Below the pieces are notes generated by a model. The model had not been told where the DNA came from. It did no database searches and saw only the letters and a program-made list of their open reading frames with translations. A DNA stretch of 11,365 nt, from assembly GCA_947380835.1 (NCBI GenBank), contig CANCSL010000035.1, positions 1 through 11,365 on the forward strand. The letters are read 5' to 3'. Of this stretch, positions 1-7,222 are shown one piece after another (position 1 is the stretch's first letter; each line of letters begins with the position of its first letter). The position numbers and the translations under genes were made by a program. The DNA comes from Actinomycetota bacterium. GTDB lineage: Bacteria > Actinomycetota > Actinomycetes > Nanopelagicales > Nanopelagicaceae.

Positions 1-263
1 TTTTGGCTGAAGGTCGCTTAGTAAACCTTGGCGCCGCCGAAGGTCATCCAGCTTCGGTGATGGACATGTCATTCTCGGATCAAGCATTGACCGCCGAGTG
101 GCTTCTGAAAATGGCCAGCCAACTTTCTGCTGGTCTCCATAACGTCCCAACCGAAATCGACAAAGAAGTTGCCCGATTGAAGTTGGAGAGCATGGGCGGA
201 AAGATCGACAAGCTCACCGCCGCTCAGGACTTGTATTTGAACTCTTGGGAGCACGGTAGCTAA
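1..263 (+). CDS. ahcY: Adenosylhomocysteinase (S-adenosyl-L-homocysteine hydrolase), C-terminal fragment
   Basis: This is the last 87 or so codons of a gene that begins before the window; the reading frame is open from the first base and ends at TAA 261-263. The enzyme reversibly splits S-adenosylhomocysteine into adenosine and homocysteine in the cytoplasm, relieving product inhibition of methyltransferases and feeding the methionine cycle. The segment carries the conserved C-terminal signature of the family: GRLVNLGAAEGHPASVMDMS, then EIDKEVARLKLESMG and a final LTAAQDLYLNSWEHG. This tail contributes to NAD binding across the tetramer interface in known structures. The stop codon shares one base with the mtrA start, which suggests cotranscription and translational coupling. 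In M. tuberculosis the homologue sahH (Rv3248c) is also just upstream of mtrA, but with tmk between them. Confidence 0.97.
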   Translation, partial: LAEGRLVNLGAAEGHPASVMDMSFSDQALTAEWLLKMASQLSAGLHNVPTEIDKEVARLKLESMGGKIDKLTAAQDLYLNSWEHGS

Positions 264-952
264 TGACCCTAATCATGGTCGTTGATGACGACCAAGATTT
301 GGCAGAAATGCTAGGCATCGTCCTTAACGGTGCCGGGTTTGAGGTGGATTTAGTGAGTCGCGGCGATGAGGTCATGGATCTTTTCCGTGCCCAGTCTCCT
401 GATTTAGTTTTGCTCGATGTGATGCTTCCTGGAATGACTGGCATAGAAGTCTGCAGAGATATTCGGGCCGAGTCGATGGTTCCCATCGTTATGTTGACTG
501 CAAAAGGCGATACTCACGATGTAGTTCTTGGTCTGGAAGCAGGCGCAGATGATTACATGGTCAAGCCGTTCAATCCTTCCGAACTTGTGGCGCGCATCAA
601 GACCAGATTACGCCGCCAAATTTCCGAAAGTGCCGGCGGGCTGAAGATTGGCGATATCGCTATTGATCAATTGGCGCACTCGATTATGCGTGAAGGAAAA
701 GTCATACCCCTGACTCGATTGGAATTCGACTTATTAGTTGCCTTGGCCAAGGAACCTGGCCGAGTATTTACACGCGAGGCGCTCTTGAACGAAGTTTGGG
801 GTTACCGTCATGCCACCGATACTCGTTTAGTGAATGTGCACGTACAGCGCCTTCGCTCCAAAGTCGAACAAGATCCAGAAAATCCCGAACTCATTGTCAC
901 TGTTCGCGGCGTTGGTTATAAGGCAGGAGTTCCTGGAACGAAAGAACAATGA
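263..952 (+). CDS. mtrA: MtrA, OmpR/PhoB-family response regulator
   Basis: MtrA is the DNA-binding response regulator of the actinobacterial MtrA-MtrB system, which controls cell-wall, division and osmotic-stress genes. The 229-residue protein has a receiver domain (about 1-120) with acidic pocket D8-D10, phosphoacceptor D52 (in LVLLDVMLPG), T79 and K101. A C-terminal winged-helix domain follows (about 130-225). The stretches VPIVMLTAK, VFTREALLNEVWGYRHATDT and RLVNVHVQRLRSKV closely match mycobacterial MtrA as I recall it. The ATG at 263 overlaps the ahcY stop by one base. A GGGAG at 248-252 lies ten bases upstream and can serve as ribosome binding site. The gene ends in an ATGA overlap with mtrB. 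I am confident of MtrA rather than another OmpR-type regulator because of both sequence and context. Confidence 0.96.
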   Translation: MTLIMVVDDDQDLAEMLGIVLNGAGFEVDLVSRGDEVMDLFRAQSPDLVLLDVMLPGMTGIEVCRDIRAESMVPIVMLTAKGDTHDVVLGLEAGADDYMVKPFNPSELVARIKTRLRRQISESAGGLKIGDIAIDQLAHSIMREGKVIPLTRLEFDLLVALAKEPGRVFTREALLNEVWGYRHATDTRLVNVHVQRLRSKVEQDPENPELIVTVRGVGYKAGVPGTKEQ

Positions 953-2523
953 TTTCACGGAAGCGACCGTGGCGAAGTTCGCTGGTATGGCGCGTTACCG
1001 GAAACAGTGTTCTCTTATCGCTTGGCATTATTTGGTTGGTTGGCTCGGCTCTCTTTAGCCAGATCTCTTCCGGAATTTTCGAAGAAAAACGATCTAACTC
1101 GATTTCAGATAGCCAATCATCAATCCGATCCATCCAAGTACAGATGGCAGTTGCTCAATTCCAAAATGATGCTGGAATCAGAAAGATCGTTGATCAGATG
1201 ATTTCTGTGGCATCGATCAGTGGAAATACTGCCGGGCGAGAAGTAGCACTGCTGCACTTCCCGGTGGTTCGGCCAGTAAAGAACAACTATGAACGAACCT
1301 CTAACCTGCTATCCACGAAATCCATACCTGAAGCTTTTCGGACGAAGGTGCGAACTTCTACTGGATTGCAGTGGGCGCGTACGAAGATCACTTTCTTAGG
1401 TGGCGAAAAAGTAAATGGCATTGCTGTTGGTGGGACTGTCGAAATCCCCAATTCCGGCACCTATGAGCTTTACTTTTTGTATGGGCTTACCAGCCAAGAG
1501 AACACTCTGACACTTATTAGAAACGCGCTCTGGTTTACTGGTTTAGCGCTGATTTTCTTGATTGGGCTCGTCACATGGCTGGTCATTAGGCAGGTTGTGA
1601 TTCCAGTAAGAGAGGCTGCCGAGATCGCCGAACAATTATCTGCAGGTGATTTAGGCCGACGCATGGAAGTCCACGGAGAGAATGAAATTGCTCGGCTGGG
1701 AATCTCGTTTAACGAGATGGCTCTGTCTATGCAACAACAGATCTCGCGGCTGGAAAATCTTTCGCGGTTACAACAACGCTTTGTCTCTGACGTATCTCAC
1801 GAACTGCGAACGCCGCTCACGACCATTCGTATGGCATCAGAGGTGATTTATGCCTCTCGCGGCAGCTTCAGCACCAAAGTGTCGCGAAGTGCGGAACTAC
1901 TGATCGCACAAATCGATCGCTTTGAAAGGTTACTGGCCGATCTTCTTGAAGTAAGTCGCTTTGACGCGGAAGCAGCCGTGATGGTGGTAGAGCCAATAGA
2001 TATTGTGCAATTGCTGCGACGAACAGTGGATTACCTGCATCCCAGTCGAGAGCGCATTATTAATATTATTTCGGACGAAGAGACTATTTTGGTTGATGCT
2101 GATACGCGAAGAATTGAACGCATTTTTCGTAACCTCATTACAAATGCCATCGATCACTGCGAAGATAAGCCAGTTGATATCACCATCGTTGAAAGCGAAG
2201 ATGCCGTCGCCGTTGGTGTTCGAGATTATGGAGTTGGTTTCCAAGAGAAGGATTCGCACCGACTTTTTGATCGATTCTGGCGAGCCGATCCCGCCCGCGC
2301 CCGAGTTCGTGGTGGAACTGGCCTCGGACTTTCTATCGCGCTGGAAGATGCCAAACTGCACCACGGAACTTTGGAGGCTTGGGGTAGGTTGCGTCGCGGT
2401 GCGCATTTTGTTCTGACTATTCCTAAAGTCGCCGGTATTGAAATGGCGACGCATCCGATTTCCGTTGTTCCCGAGTCAGAGCTCTCCACAATTGTTAACC
2501 CTGAGGATTCCGAAGAAATTTAG
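949..2523 (+). CDS. mtrB: MtrB, membrane sensor histidine kinase
   Basis: MtrB is the sensor kinase that phosphorylates MtrA; in mycobacteria it associates with the division site. The 524-residue protein has a first membrane segment near 16-37, an external sensor domain of about 150 residues, and a second membrane segment near 193-213. Then come a HAMP linker (about 211-266), a HisKA domain with the phosphoacceptor H284 in SHELRTPLTTIR, and an HATPase domain. Visible ATP-binding motifs are the N box (N395, N399), DYGVG at 426-430 and GGTGLGLSI at 455-463. All catalytic motifs look intact. It is a little shorter than the M. tuberculosis protein (567 residues, from memory). The ATG overlaps the mtrA stop by four bases. 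The usual downstream partner gene lpqB, a lipoprotein that modulates MtrB signalling, is missing; comF follows directly. Confidence 0.95.
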   Translation: MISRKRPWRSSLVWRVTGNSVLLSLGIIWLVGSALFSQISSGIFEEKRSNSISDSQSSIRSIQVQMAVAQFQNDAGIRKIVDQMISVASISGNTAGREVALLHFPVVRPVKNNYERTSNLLSTKSIPEAFRTKVRTSTGLQWARTKITFLGGEKVNGIAVGGTVEIPNSGTYELYFLYGLTSQENTLTLIRNALWFTGLALIFLIGLVTWLVIRQVVIPVREAAEIAEQLSAGDLGRRMEVHGENEIARLGISFNEMALSMQQQISRLENLSRLQQRFVSDVSHELRTPLTTIRMASEVIYASRGSFSTKVSRSAELLIAQIDRFERLLADLLEVSRFDAEAAVMVVEPIDIVQLLRRTVDYLHPSRERIINIISDEETILVDADTRRIERIFRNLITNAIDHCEDKPVDITIVESEDAVAVGVRDYGVGFQEKDSHRLFDRFWRADPARARVRGGTGLGLSIALEDAKLHHGTLEAWGRLRRGAHFVLTIPKVAGIEMATHPISVVPESELSTIVNPEDSEEI

Positions 2524-2541
2524 AAAGGTCACACTTGTTCT

Positions 2542-3219
2542 GTGCTCTCAGAACTGCGTTCCCTCAGCAAACTCATCTTTCCAGTGGCTTGTATTGGATG
2601 TGGTGCGGCCCAAGTTGAGATTTGCCCATCCTGTTCCGGGTTATGGAGTGCCCCACCAATACTTTCGCGATTGGATTCACTGCCGCTGGCATTCACTGCT
2701 CGTTATCAACCTCGGGTTCAACGCTTTATTTTGGCAGCGAAAGAAGATGGTTCGAAGGTGGCACGAAGCGCATTGGCCCATTCGCTCTCCGCTTCACTTC
2801 GCACGCTCATGGCGGGCAAGAGATGTGAAGGTGTACTGCTCGTTCCCATTCCATCGCACCGAGCAACCATCCGCGCCCGTGGGCGAGACCATGGCCTACT
2901 TCTGGCGCGGGCCGTTTCCCAGAATTTCGGCAGCGAGGTGGATGTTGCCCCATTGCTCCGGGTTATTCGTCCCGTAGCCGACCAAACCGGTCTCAATCCC
3001 TCCCAACGGGCCGCCAACCTGGCCGGGGCATTTTCAGCCGATTCTCAGTTGATCAGGAGGAAAGGCAGGGCTGCCATCGTTATGGTGGACGATGTGATCA
3101 CCAGTGGCACCAGCTTCCGGGAAGGGGCCAGAGCCCTCACCAGCGTTGGTTGCCCGCCTATGGCTGCCATCTCTGCATGTGCCAGCGCTCGTTTTTTGCC
3201 CATACGATTACACCTATAG
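2542..3219 (+). CDS. comF: ComF-family phosphoribosyltransferase
   Basis: This 225-residue protein belongs to the ComF/GntX family: an N-terminal zinc-finger-like segment joined to a type I phosphoribosyltransferase fold. The cysteines C17, C20, C28 and C31 form two CxxC pairs (CIGC and CPSC). The PRPP-binding loop is at about 179-191 with the motif IVMVDDVITSGTS, where D183 and D184 are the usual acidic pair. The segment QTGLNPSQRAANLAGAF is also typical of the family. ComF is needed for DNA uptake in naturally competent bacteria, but most actinobacterial members have no proven role, so competence should not be assumed. The start is a GTG; AGAAAGG at 2522-2528 overlaps the mtrB stop and is a rather distant ribosome binding site. 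No other in-frame start exists between the mtrB stop and this GTG. The gene lies in the position of Rv3242c. Confidence 0.92.
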   Translation: MLSELRSLSKLIFPVACIGCGAAQVEICPSCSGLWSAPPILSRLDSLPLAFTARYQPRVQRFILAAKEDGSKVARSALAHSLSASLRTLMAGKRCEGVLLVPIPSHRATIRARGRDHGLLLARAVSQNFGSEVDVAPLLRVIRPVADQTGLNPSQRAANLAGAFSADSQLIRRKGRAAIVMVDDVITSGTSFREGARALTSVGCPPMAAISACASARFLPIRLHL

Positions 3220-3267
3220 ATGCCGTGCCCCTTTTAGGGCTGGCTCGAAGCTGACGAAAGAGGATTT

Positions 3268-5949
3268 GTGGTCGCGTTACTAGACAAGGTTTTACGTGCT
3301 GGCGAAGGCCGAGCAATTCGCAATCTCGAGAAGATTGCCGTCGCAGTCAACGCTCAGGAAGCCAAGATTTCTGCCCTCTCCGATGATGATCTTCGCGGGA
3401 TGACCGAGATTTTCCGCACCCGCCTCACGGCTGGCGAAACTCTGGACGATCTTCTACCCGAAGCTTTTGCCTGCGTCCGCGAGGCTGCTAAGCGCACGTT
3501 GGGCCAACGACACTACGACGTTCAGATCATGGGCGGAGCCGCACTTCACCAAGGAAATATTGCGGAAATGCGTACCGGTGAAGGAAAGACTTTGGTCGCG
3601 ACGTTGCCGTCCTACCTCAATGCTCTCAGCGGCAAAGGTGTCCACGTCGTAACCGTCAACGATTACCTAGCCGAACGCGATAGCGAATGGATGGGTCGAA
3701 TTCACCGCTTCTTAGGTCTCAAGGTTGGCGTCATTCTCTCCAATATGTCACCTACTGAACGACGCGAGGCATACGCTGCAGATATCACCTACGGCACCAA
3801 CAATGAATTTGGTTTTGATTACCTGCGCGACAACATGGCGTGGACGCTTGATGATTGCGTTCAGCGCGTTCACAACTTTGCTGTGGTCGATGAAGTTGAC
3901 TCGATTTTGATTGATGAAGCACGTACGCCCTTGATCATCAGCGGTCCAGCCGATAAAGCCACCAAGTGGTACCTCGAATTTGCCAACATCGCTGGCAAGC
4001 TAGATCGCGATGTTCATTATGAAGTCGATGAGAAGAAGCGCACCGTAGGTATCTTGGAAGAGGGCGTTACCAAGGTCGAAGAACTACTTGGCATTGAAAA
4101 CTTGTACGAGTCAGTCAATACGCCAATGATCGGCTATCTCAACAATGCCGTACGCGCCAAAGAACTTTTTAAGCGCGATAAAGATTATGTAGTCATGAGC
4201 GGCGAGCTCTTGATTGTTGATGAACACACGGGCCGTATCTTGGCCGGACGTAGGTACAACGAAGGTCTACACCAAGCGTTGGAAGCCAAAGAGCGCGTCG
4301 AGATCAAAGATGAAAACCAAACCTTGGCAACAATTACGTTGCAGAACTACTTCCGTCTCTACAAGCGACTTTCTGGTATGACGGGTACGGCCATGACCGA
4401 GGCGGCCGAACTCATGCAGATTTACAAGTTGGGTGTAATTCCAATCCCCACCAATAAGCCCATGCAACGCGAGGATAAATCTGACTTGATTTACAAGTCC
4501 GAAGCCGGCAAGTTCATCGCCGTAGCCGATGACATCGCTGAACGCCATCGCAAAGGACAGCCGGTTCTGGTTGGCACCGTCAGCGTGGAAAAATCCGAAG
4601 AATTAGCCCACTTACTTACCAAGCGCGGCATTCCGCACGAAGTCCTCAACGCCAAACAACACGAACGCGAAGCCGCGATCATCGCACGTGCTGGTTCCAT
4701 CGGCGCTGTAACTGTGGCCACCAATATGGCCGGTCGTGGTACCGACATCATGCTGGGCGGTAACCCCGAATTTATGACTGACTTCGAGCTCCAACGTCGC
4801 GGGCTTAACCCCGTAGATACCCCTGAAGAGTACGAAGCAGCATGGGCTCCAGAACTTGCCAAGCAAAAAGCTGCAGTCGCACGCGAGCACGAAGAAGTTG
4901 TTGCTCTTGGTGGTCTCTATGTTCTCGGAACCGAACGCCACGAATCTCGACGTATCGATAACCAGTTGCGTGGACGATCTGGTCGCCAAGGCGATCCCGG
5001 CGAATCCCGTTTCTATCTTTCGCTACAAGACGATCTCATGCGCCGATTCAATTCAGGCATGGTTGAACGTTTCCTTGGTGCTGCCGGAATCCCTGAAGAA
5101 GTACCGCTGGAATCCAAGATTGTTTCCAATGCGATTCGCTCAGCACAGACTCAAGTCGAGTCACTCAACTTTGAAATGCGTAAAAATGTTTTGAAGTACG
5201 ACGATGTCATGAACCGTCAGCGCGAAGTTGTCTATCGAGAACGACGCGAAGTACTTGAAGGCGCAGATATCAAAGATCAGGTTCAGATCTTCATGACTGA
5301 CACGCTCACCGCTTATGTTGAGGCCGCCACCGCTGAAGGATTCCCCGAGAACTGGGATCTCGAGACGCTCTGGACAGCTTTGCGCGCGCTTTATCCCATC
5401 AGTTTGAGCATCGAAGGCGTCCTGCAAGAAGTAGGCGGCGTTGAGGGTCTTGATCAAGATTTCCTTCTCCATAAAGTCTTGGAAGATGCCCAGAGCGCCT
5501 ATAACTCCCGGGAAGAAGGACTTACCCCAGATGTTATGCGCGAACTTGAGCGCAAGGTTTTGCTCTCTGTGCTCGATCGCAAATGGCGCGAACACCTTTA
5601 CGAGATGGATTACTTGCAAGAGGGAATCGGGTTGCGGGCTATGGCCCAGCGCGACCCACTCGTTGAATATCAACGTGAAGGTTATGACCTCTTCTCGGCC
5701 ATGATGGATTCCATCAAGGAAGAGCTCGTTGGTTTTGTCTTCAATGTCGAGGTCCAAGTTGAAGCAGATTCTCATGAAGTTGCTGCCAAAGGAATCGAGA
5801 TTCCAAAGTCTGAAGTCAACCAACTCCGCTATTCAGCAGCAGATGTCGACGGTGAAGTAAAACAAACTGGGGGCACGAGCCGAAATGCACCTTGTCCATG
5901 TGGCTCTGGCCGCAAGTACAAGCGCTGTCACGGAGCAGCTAACGCCTAA
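3268..5949 (+). CDS. secA: SecA, preprotein translocase ATPase
   Basis: SecA is the essential motor that pushes unfolded preproteins through the SecYEG channel. The 893-residue protein starts with the family-typical segment around KVLRAGEGRAIRNLEK. It carries Walker A at 102-108 (RTGEGKT, K107) and DEVD Walker B at 208-211. Further motifs include TNNEFGFDYLRDNM, the second nucleotide-fold motif TNMAGRGTDIMLGG, and DNQLRGRSGRQGDPG. The C-terminal tail holds a complete zinc and SecB-type site, C876, C878, C887 and H888 in CPCGSGRKYKRCH. It is somewhat shorter than mycobacterial SecA1. The GTG start is supported by AAAGAGGA at 3257-3264, only three bases away. It lies 48 bases after comF and probably belongs to the same transcript. 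The ribosome hibernation gene hpf, found between comF and secA in mycobacteria, is not present. Confidence 0.98.
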   Translation: MVALLDKVLRAGEGRAIRNLEKIAVAVNAQEAKISALSDDDLRGMTEIFRTRLTAGETLDDLLPEAFACVREAAKRTLGQRHYDVQIMGGAALHQGNIAEMRTGEGKTLVATLPSYLNALSGKGVHVVTVNDYLAERDSEWMGRIHRFLGLKVGVILSNMSPTERREAYAADITYGTNNEFGFDYLRDNMAWTLDDCVQRVHNFAVVDEVDSILIDEARTPLIISGPADKATKWYLEFANIAGKLDRDVHYEVDEKKRTVGILEEGVTKVEELLGIENLYESVNTPMIGYLNNAVRAKELFKRDKDYVVMSGELLIVDEHTGRILAGRRYNEGLHQALEAKERVEIKDENQTLATITLQNYFRLYKRLSGMTGTAMTEAAELMQIYKLGVIPIPTNKPMQREDKSDLIYKSEAGKFIAVADDIAERHRKGQPVLVGTVSVEKSEELAHLLTKRGIPHEVLNAKQHEREAAIIARAGSIGAVTVATNMAGRGTDIMLGGNPEFMTDFELQRRGLNPVDTPEEYEAAWAPELAKQKAAVAREHEEVVALGGLYVLGTERHESRRIDNQLRGRSGRQGDPGESRFYLSLQDDLMRRFNSGMVERFLGAAGIPEEVPLESKIVSNAIRSAQTQVESLNFEMRKNVLKYDDVMNRQREVVYRERREVLEGADIKDQVQIFMTDTLTAYVEAATAEGFPENWDLETLWTALRALYPISLSIEGVLQEVGGVEGLDQDFLLHKVLEDAQSAYNSREEGLTPDVMRELERKVLLSVLDRKWREHLYEMDYLQEGIGLRAMAQRDPLVEYQREGYDLFSAMMDSIKEELVGFVFNVEVQVEADSHEVAAKGIEIPKSEVNQLRYSAADVDGEVKQTGGTSRNAPCPCGSGRKYKRCHGAANA

Positions 5950-6485
5950 AGCAGGATCATCTCGGTACATAGCCACCGCTTGTCGACGCCTTCAAAACGC
6001 AGGGCAAGCGAACGCACTCGCTCATTGATGCGCAAGGTGACTGTCGATTCGCAGACGCCATCGATGGGTTCTGACAAATAGATTTTGCGCACCCGCGGGA
6101 TCTCTTTCATGCTTCCCGATTTACGCACCAGCTGGGCATGCACGCTGCGATGGCACCACCGTGCTAATTGCATGGGATGTCTTCGTCCGCCCCAGATTTC
6201 GACGATAGAAATGACAAAGCGCTCTACCCAATCGTCAAGGTGAGGCAACTCCGCCGCGGAGCTGGGTTGCGGTGCAAAGTCTCGGTCATCGCTCTCTCCA
6301 GCATATGTGTTTGGAGTCGGCACTAAGTAAAGTTTTTTAGGGATCGATTGTGGTGCGCGTTCAACCTCTTCGGAGAGGTAAAGAGCTAAAGCGGGATGGT
6401 TCCACAGCCCCGGGTCAAAAGGGCGATCGGAACCGGCTTGTGGCCAGGTAACGGTGGTGGCGCGGGTATCGGAATCAGTATTCAT
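5946..6485 (-). CDS. Rv3235 family protein, function unknown
   Basis: The protein resembles the actinobacterial Rv3235 family, small proteins of unknown function encoded near secA. From ATG 6485 it has 179 residues. The first 80 are low in conserved features and rich in proline and charged residues. The conserved part is the C-terminal 100 residues. It begins with WVERFVISIVEIWGGRRHPM, continues with QLARWCHRSVHAQL, and ends in two strand-rich stretches around RVRKIYLSEPIDGVCE and RVRSLALRFEGVDKRW. I see no signal peptide, membrane segment or catalytic motif. A longer form from GTG 6524 (192 residues) is possible. I prefer the ATG, which has only a weak GAGTAAG upstream, so the start is uncertain. 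The TAG stop overlaps the convergent secA stop. Family membership is recalled from sequence patterns and gene position, not from a search. Confidence 0.8.
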   Translation of the reverse strand: MNTDSDTRATTVTWPQAGSDRPFDPGLWNHPALALYLSEEVERAPQSIPKKLYLVPTPNTYAGESDDRDFAPQPSSAAELPHLDDWVERFVISIVEIWGGRRHPMQLARWCHRSVHAQLVRKSGSMKEIPRVRKIYLSEPIDGVCESTVTLRINERVRSLALRFEGVDKRWLCTEMILL

Positions 6486-6558
6486 GGGCTTACTCAACCG
6501 AAGGCGCTGGGCTTGCACCTCCACCGAACGGATGAATCTTCTCGCTGGCCTGATTACC

Positions 6559-6567
6559 GTTAGTAAC
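6559..6567. promoter_or_regulatory. Small palindrome in the divergent spacer
   Basis: The spacer between the minus-strand Rv3235-family gene and the plus-strand SAF gene contains the 9-base palindrome GTTAGTAAC, preceded by TTACC at 6554-6558. It lies roughly midway between the two divergent starts and could be an operator. It also loosely resembles the GTAAC-type half-sites reported for MtrA. Nine-base palindromes arise easily by chance, so this is only a candidate. Confidence 0.2.
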
Positions 6568-6607
6568 CAATGTGGATTGCAGTCGAACTCATGGGCGGCT
6601 CTTGACC

Positions 6608-6613
6608 TATGAA
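6608..6613 (+). promoter_or_regulatory. Candidate -10 box for a leaderless SAF-gene transcript
   Basis: TATGAA lies six bases before ATG 6620, about the spacing expected if transcription starts at the ATG. No convincing -35 element is visible. Leaderless messages are common in actinomycetes, and no ribosome binding site precedes this gene. Both points make this plausible but unproven. Confidence 0.25.
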
Positions 6614-6619
6614 TGGCAC

Positions 6620-7222
6620 ATGGTTGATATCAAGAACTTCATTCCCGGAAATCCACGTACTCGATTAGCCGCGGTGCTCATCACCCTCTCGCTGCTCGCT
6701 GCGATTGCTATTAATAGCGCCGCAAACCGAGCATCGTGGGTCTGGTCGGCAGCTCGCGACTTATCTGCAGGTCACGCCATCGAAGGCGCTGATCTCAAGA
6801 GGGTGAAGGTAAACCTCTACGACGTGGCCGGAAAATACTCATCATCGAATTCACCAGTGTTGGGTTGGCACCTAACCCGTTCGATCCAGATCGGCGAGAT
6901 CATCCCCGTCGCCGCGCTCACTCATCAAGGCACCACTGTGACAACGCAGAGTCTTCCGTTACGAGTTAGTCGCCCAGATATGCCGATCGATCTGGCGCCC
7001 GGCCAGCGAGTAGATCTCTATGCGCTTTCACCCACCACAGCACAGGCCGCCTTTGACCCACTTTTGGCTTTTGCTAACGCAACCATTGAATCAGTTGATC
7101 AGAAATCAAAGGATATGGGCGGAGATATTGGGATCGTTGTTGCAATTCCTAAAAGTGCAATGTTGCAGGTGGTAGAGGCCATCGCCAGCGCCAGAGTATT
7201 GGTGGTTCGCAATGCCTTCTGA
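6620..7222 (+). CDS. Membrane-anchored SAF-domain protein (CpaB/RcpC-like)
   Basis: From ATG 6620 the protein has 200 residues. A short basic N-terminus is followed by one hydrophobic segment at about 16-35 (LAAVLITLSLLAAIAINSAA), probably a membrane anchor with the rest outside. Residues about 38-100 form an SAF domain, recognised by SAARDLSAGHAIEGADLKRV and the later GWHLTRSIQIGEIIPVAAL. SAF domains occur in CpaB/RcpC pilus assembly proteins, FlgA and sialic acid synthases. Here no Tad pilus or flagellar gene is nearby, so the role is unknown. A GTG at 6572 would add 16 residues. ATG 6620 is preferred because it leaves a normal N-in anchor and is preceded six bases upstream by TATGAA, a possible -10 box for a leaderless message; no Shine-Dalgarno is visible. 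Its end overlaps the next gene by 11 bases, so the two are probably coupled. Confidence 0.8.
   Translation: MVDIKNFIPGNPRTRLAAVLITLSLLAAIAINSAANRASWVWSAARDLSAGHAIEGADLKRVKVNLYDVAGKYSSSNSPVLGWHLTRSIQIGEIIPVAALTHQGTTVTTQSLPLRVSRPDMPIDLAPGQRVDLYALSPTTAQAAFDPLLAFANATIESVDQKSKDMGGDIGIVVAIPKSAMLQVVEAIASARVLVVRNAF

Noticed and set aside
2542..3219. Evidence of natural competence from comF
   Set aside because: ComF-family genes are widespread in non-competent actinomycetes and no other uptake gene is in the window.
3227..3240. GCCC/GGGC hairpin between comF and secA as a terminator
   Set aside because: The stem is only four bases with the T run in the loop rather than after the stem. It would not terminate transcription by the usual mechanism.
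5161..5823. A 220-residue open frame on the minus strand inside secA
   Set aside because: It lies wholly opposite SecA sequence with intact, highly conserved motifs, has no family resemblance, and no ribosome binding site stands out. It is a byproduct of codon bias.
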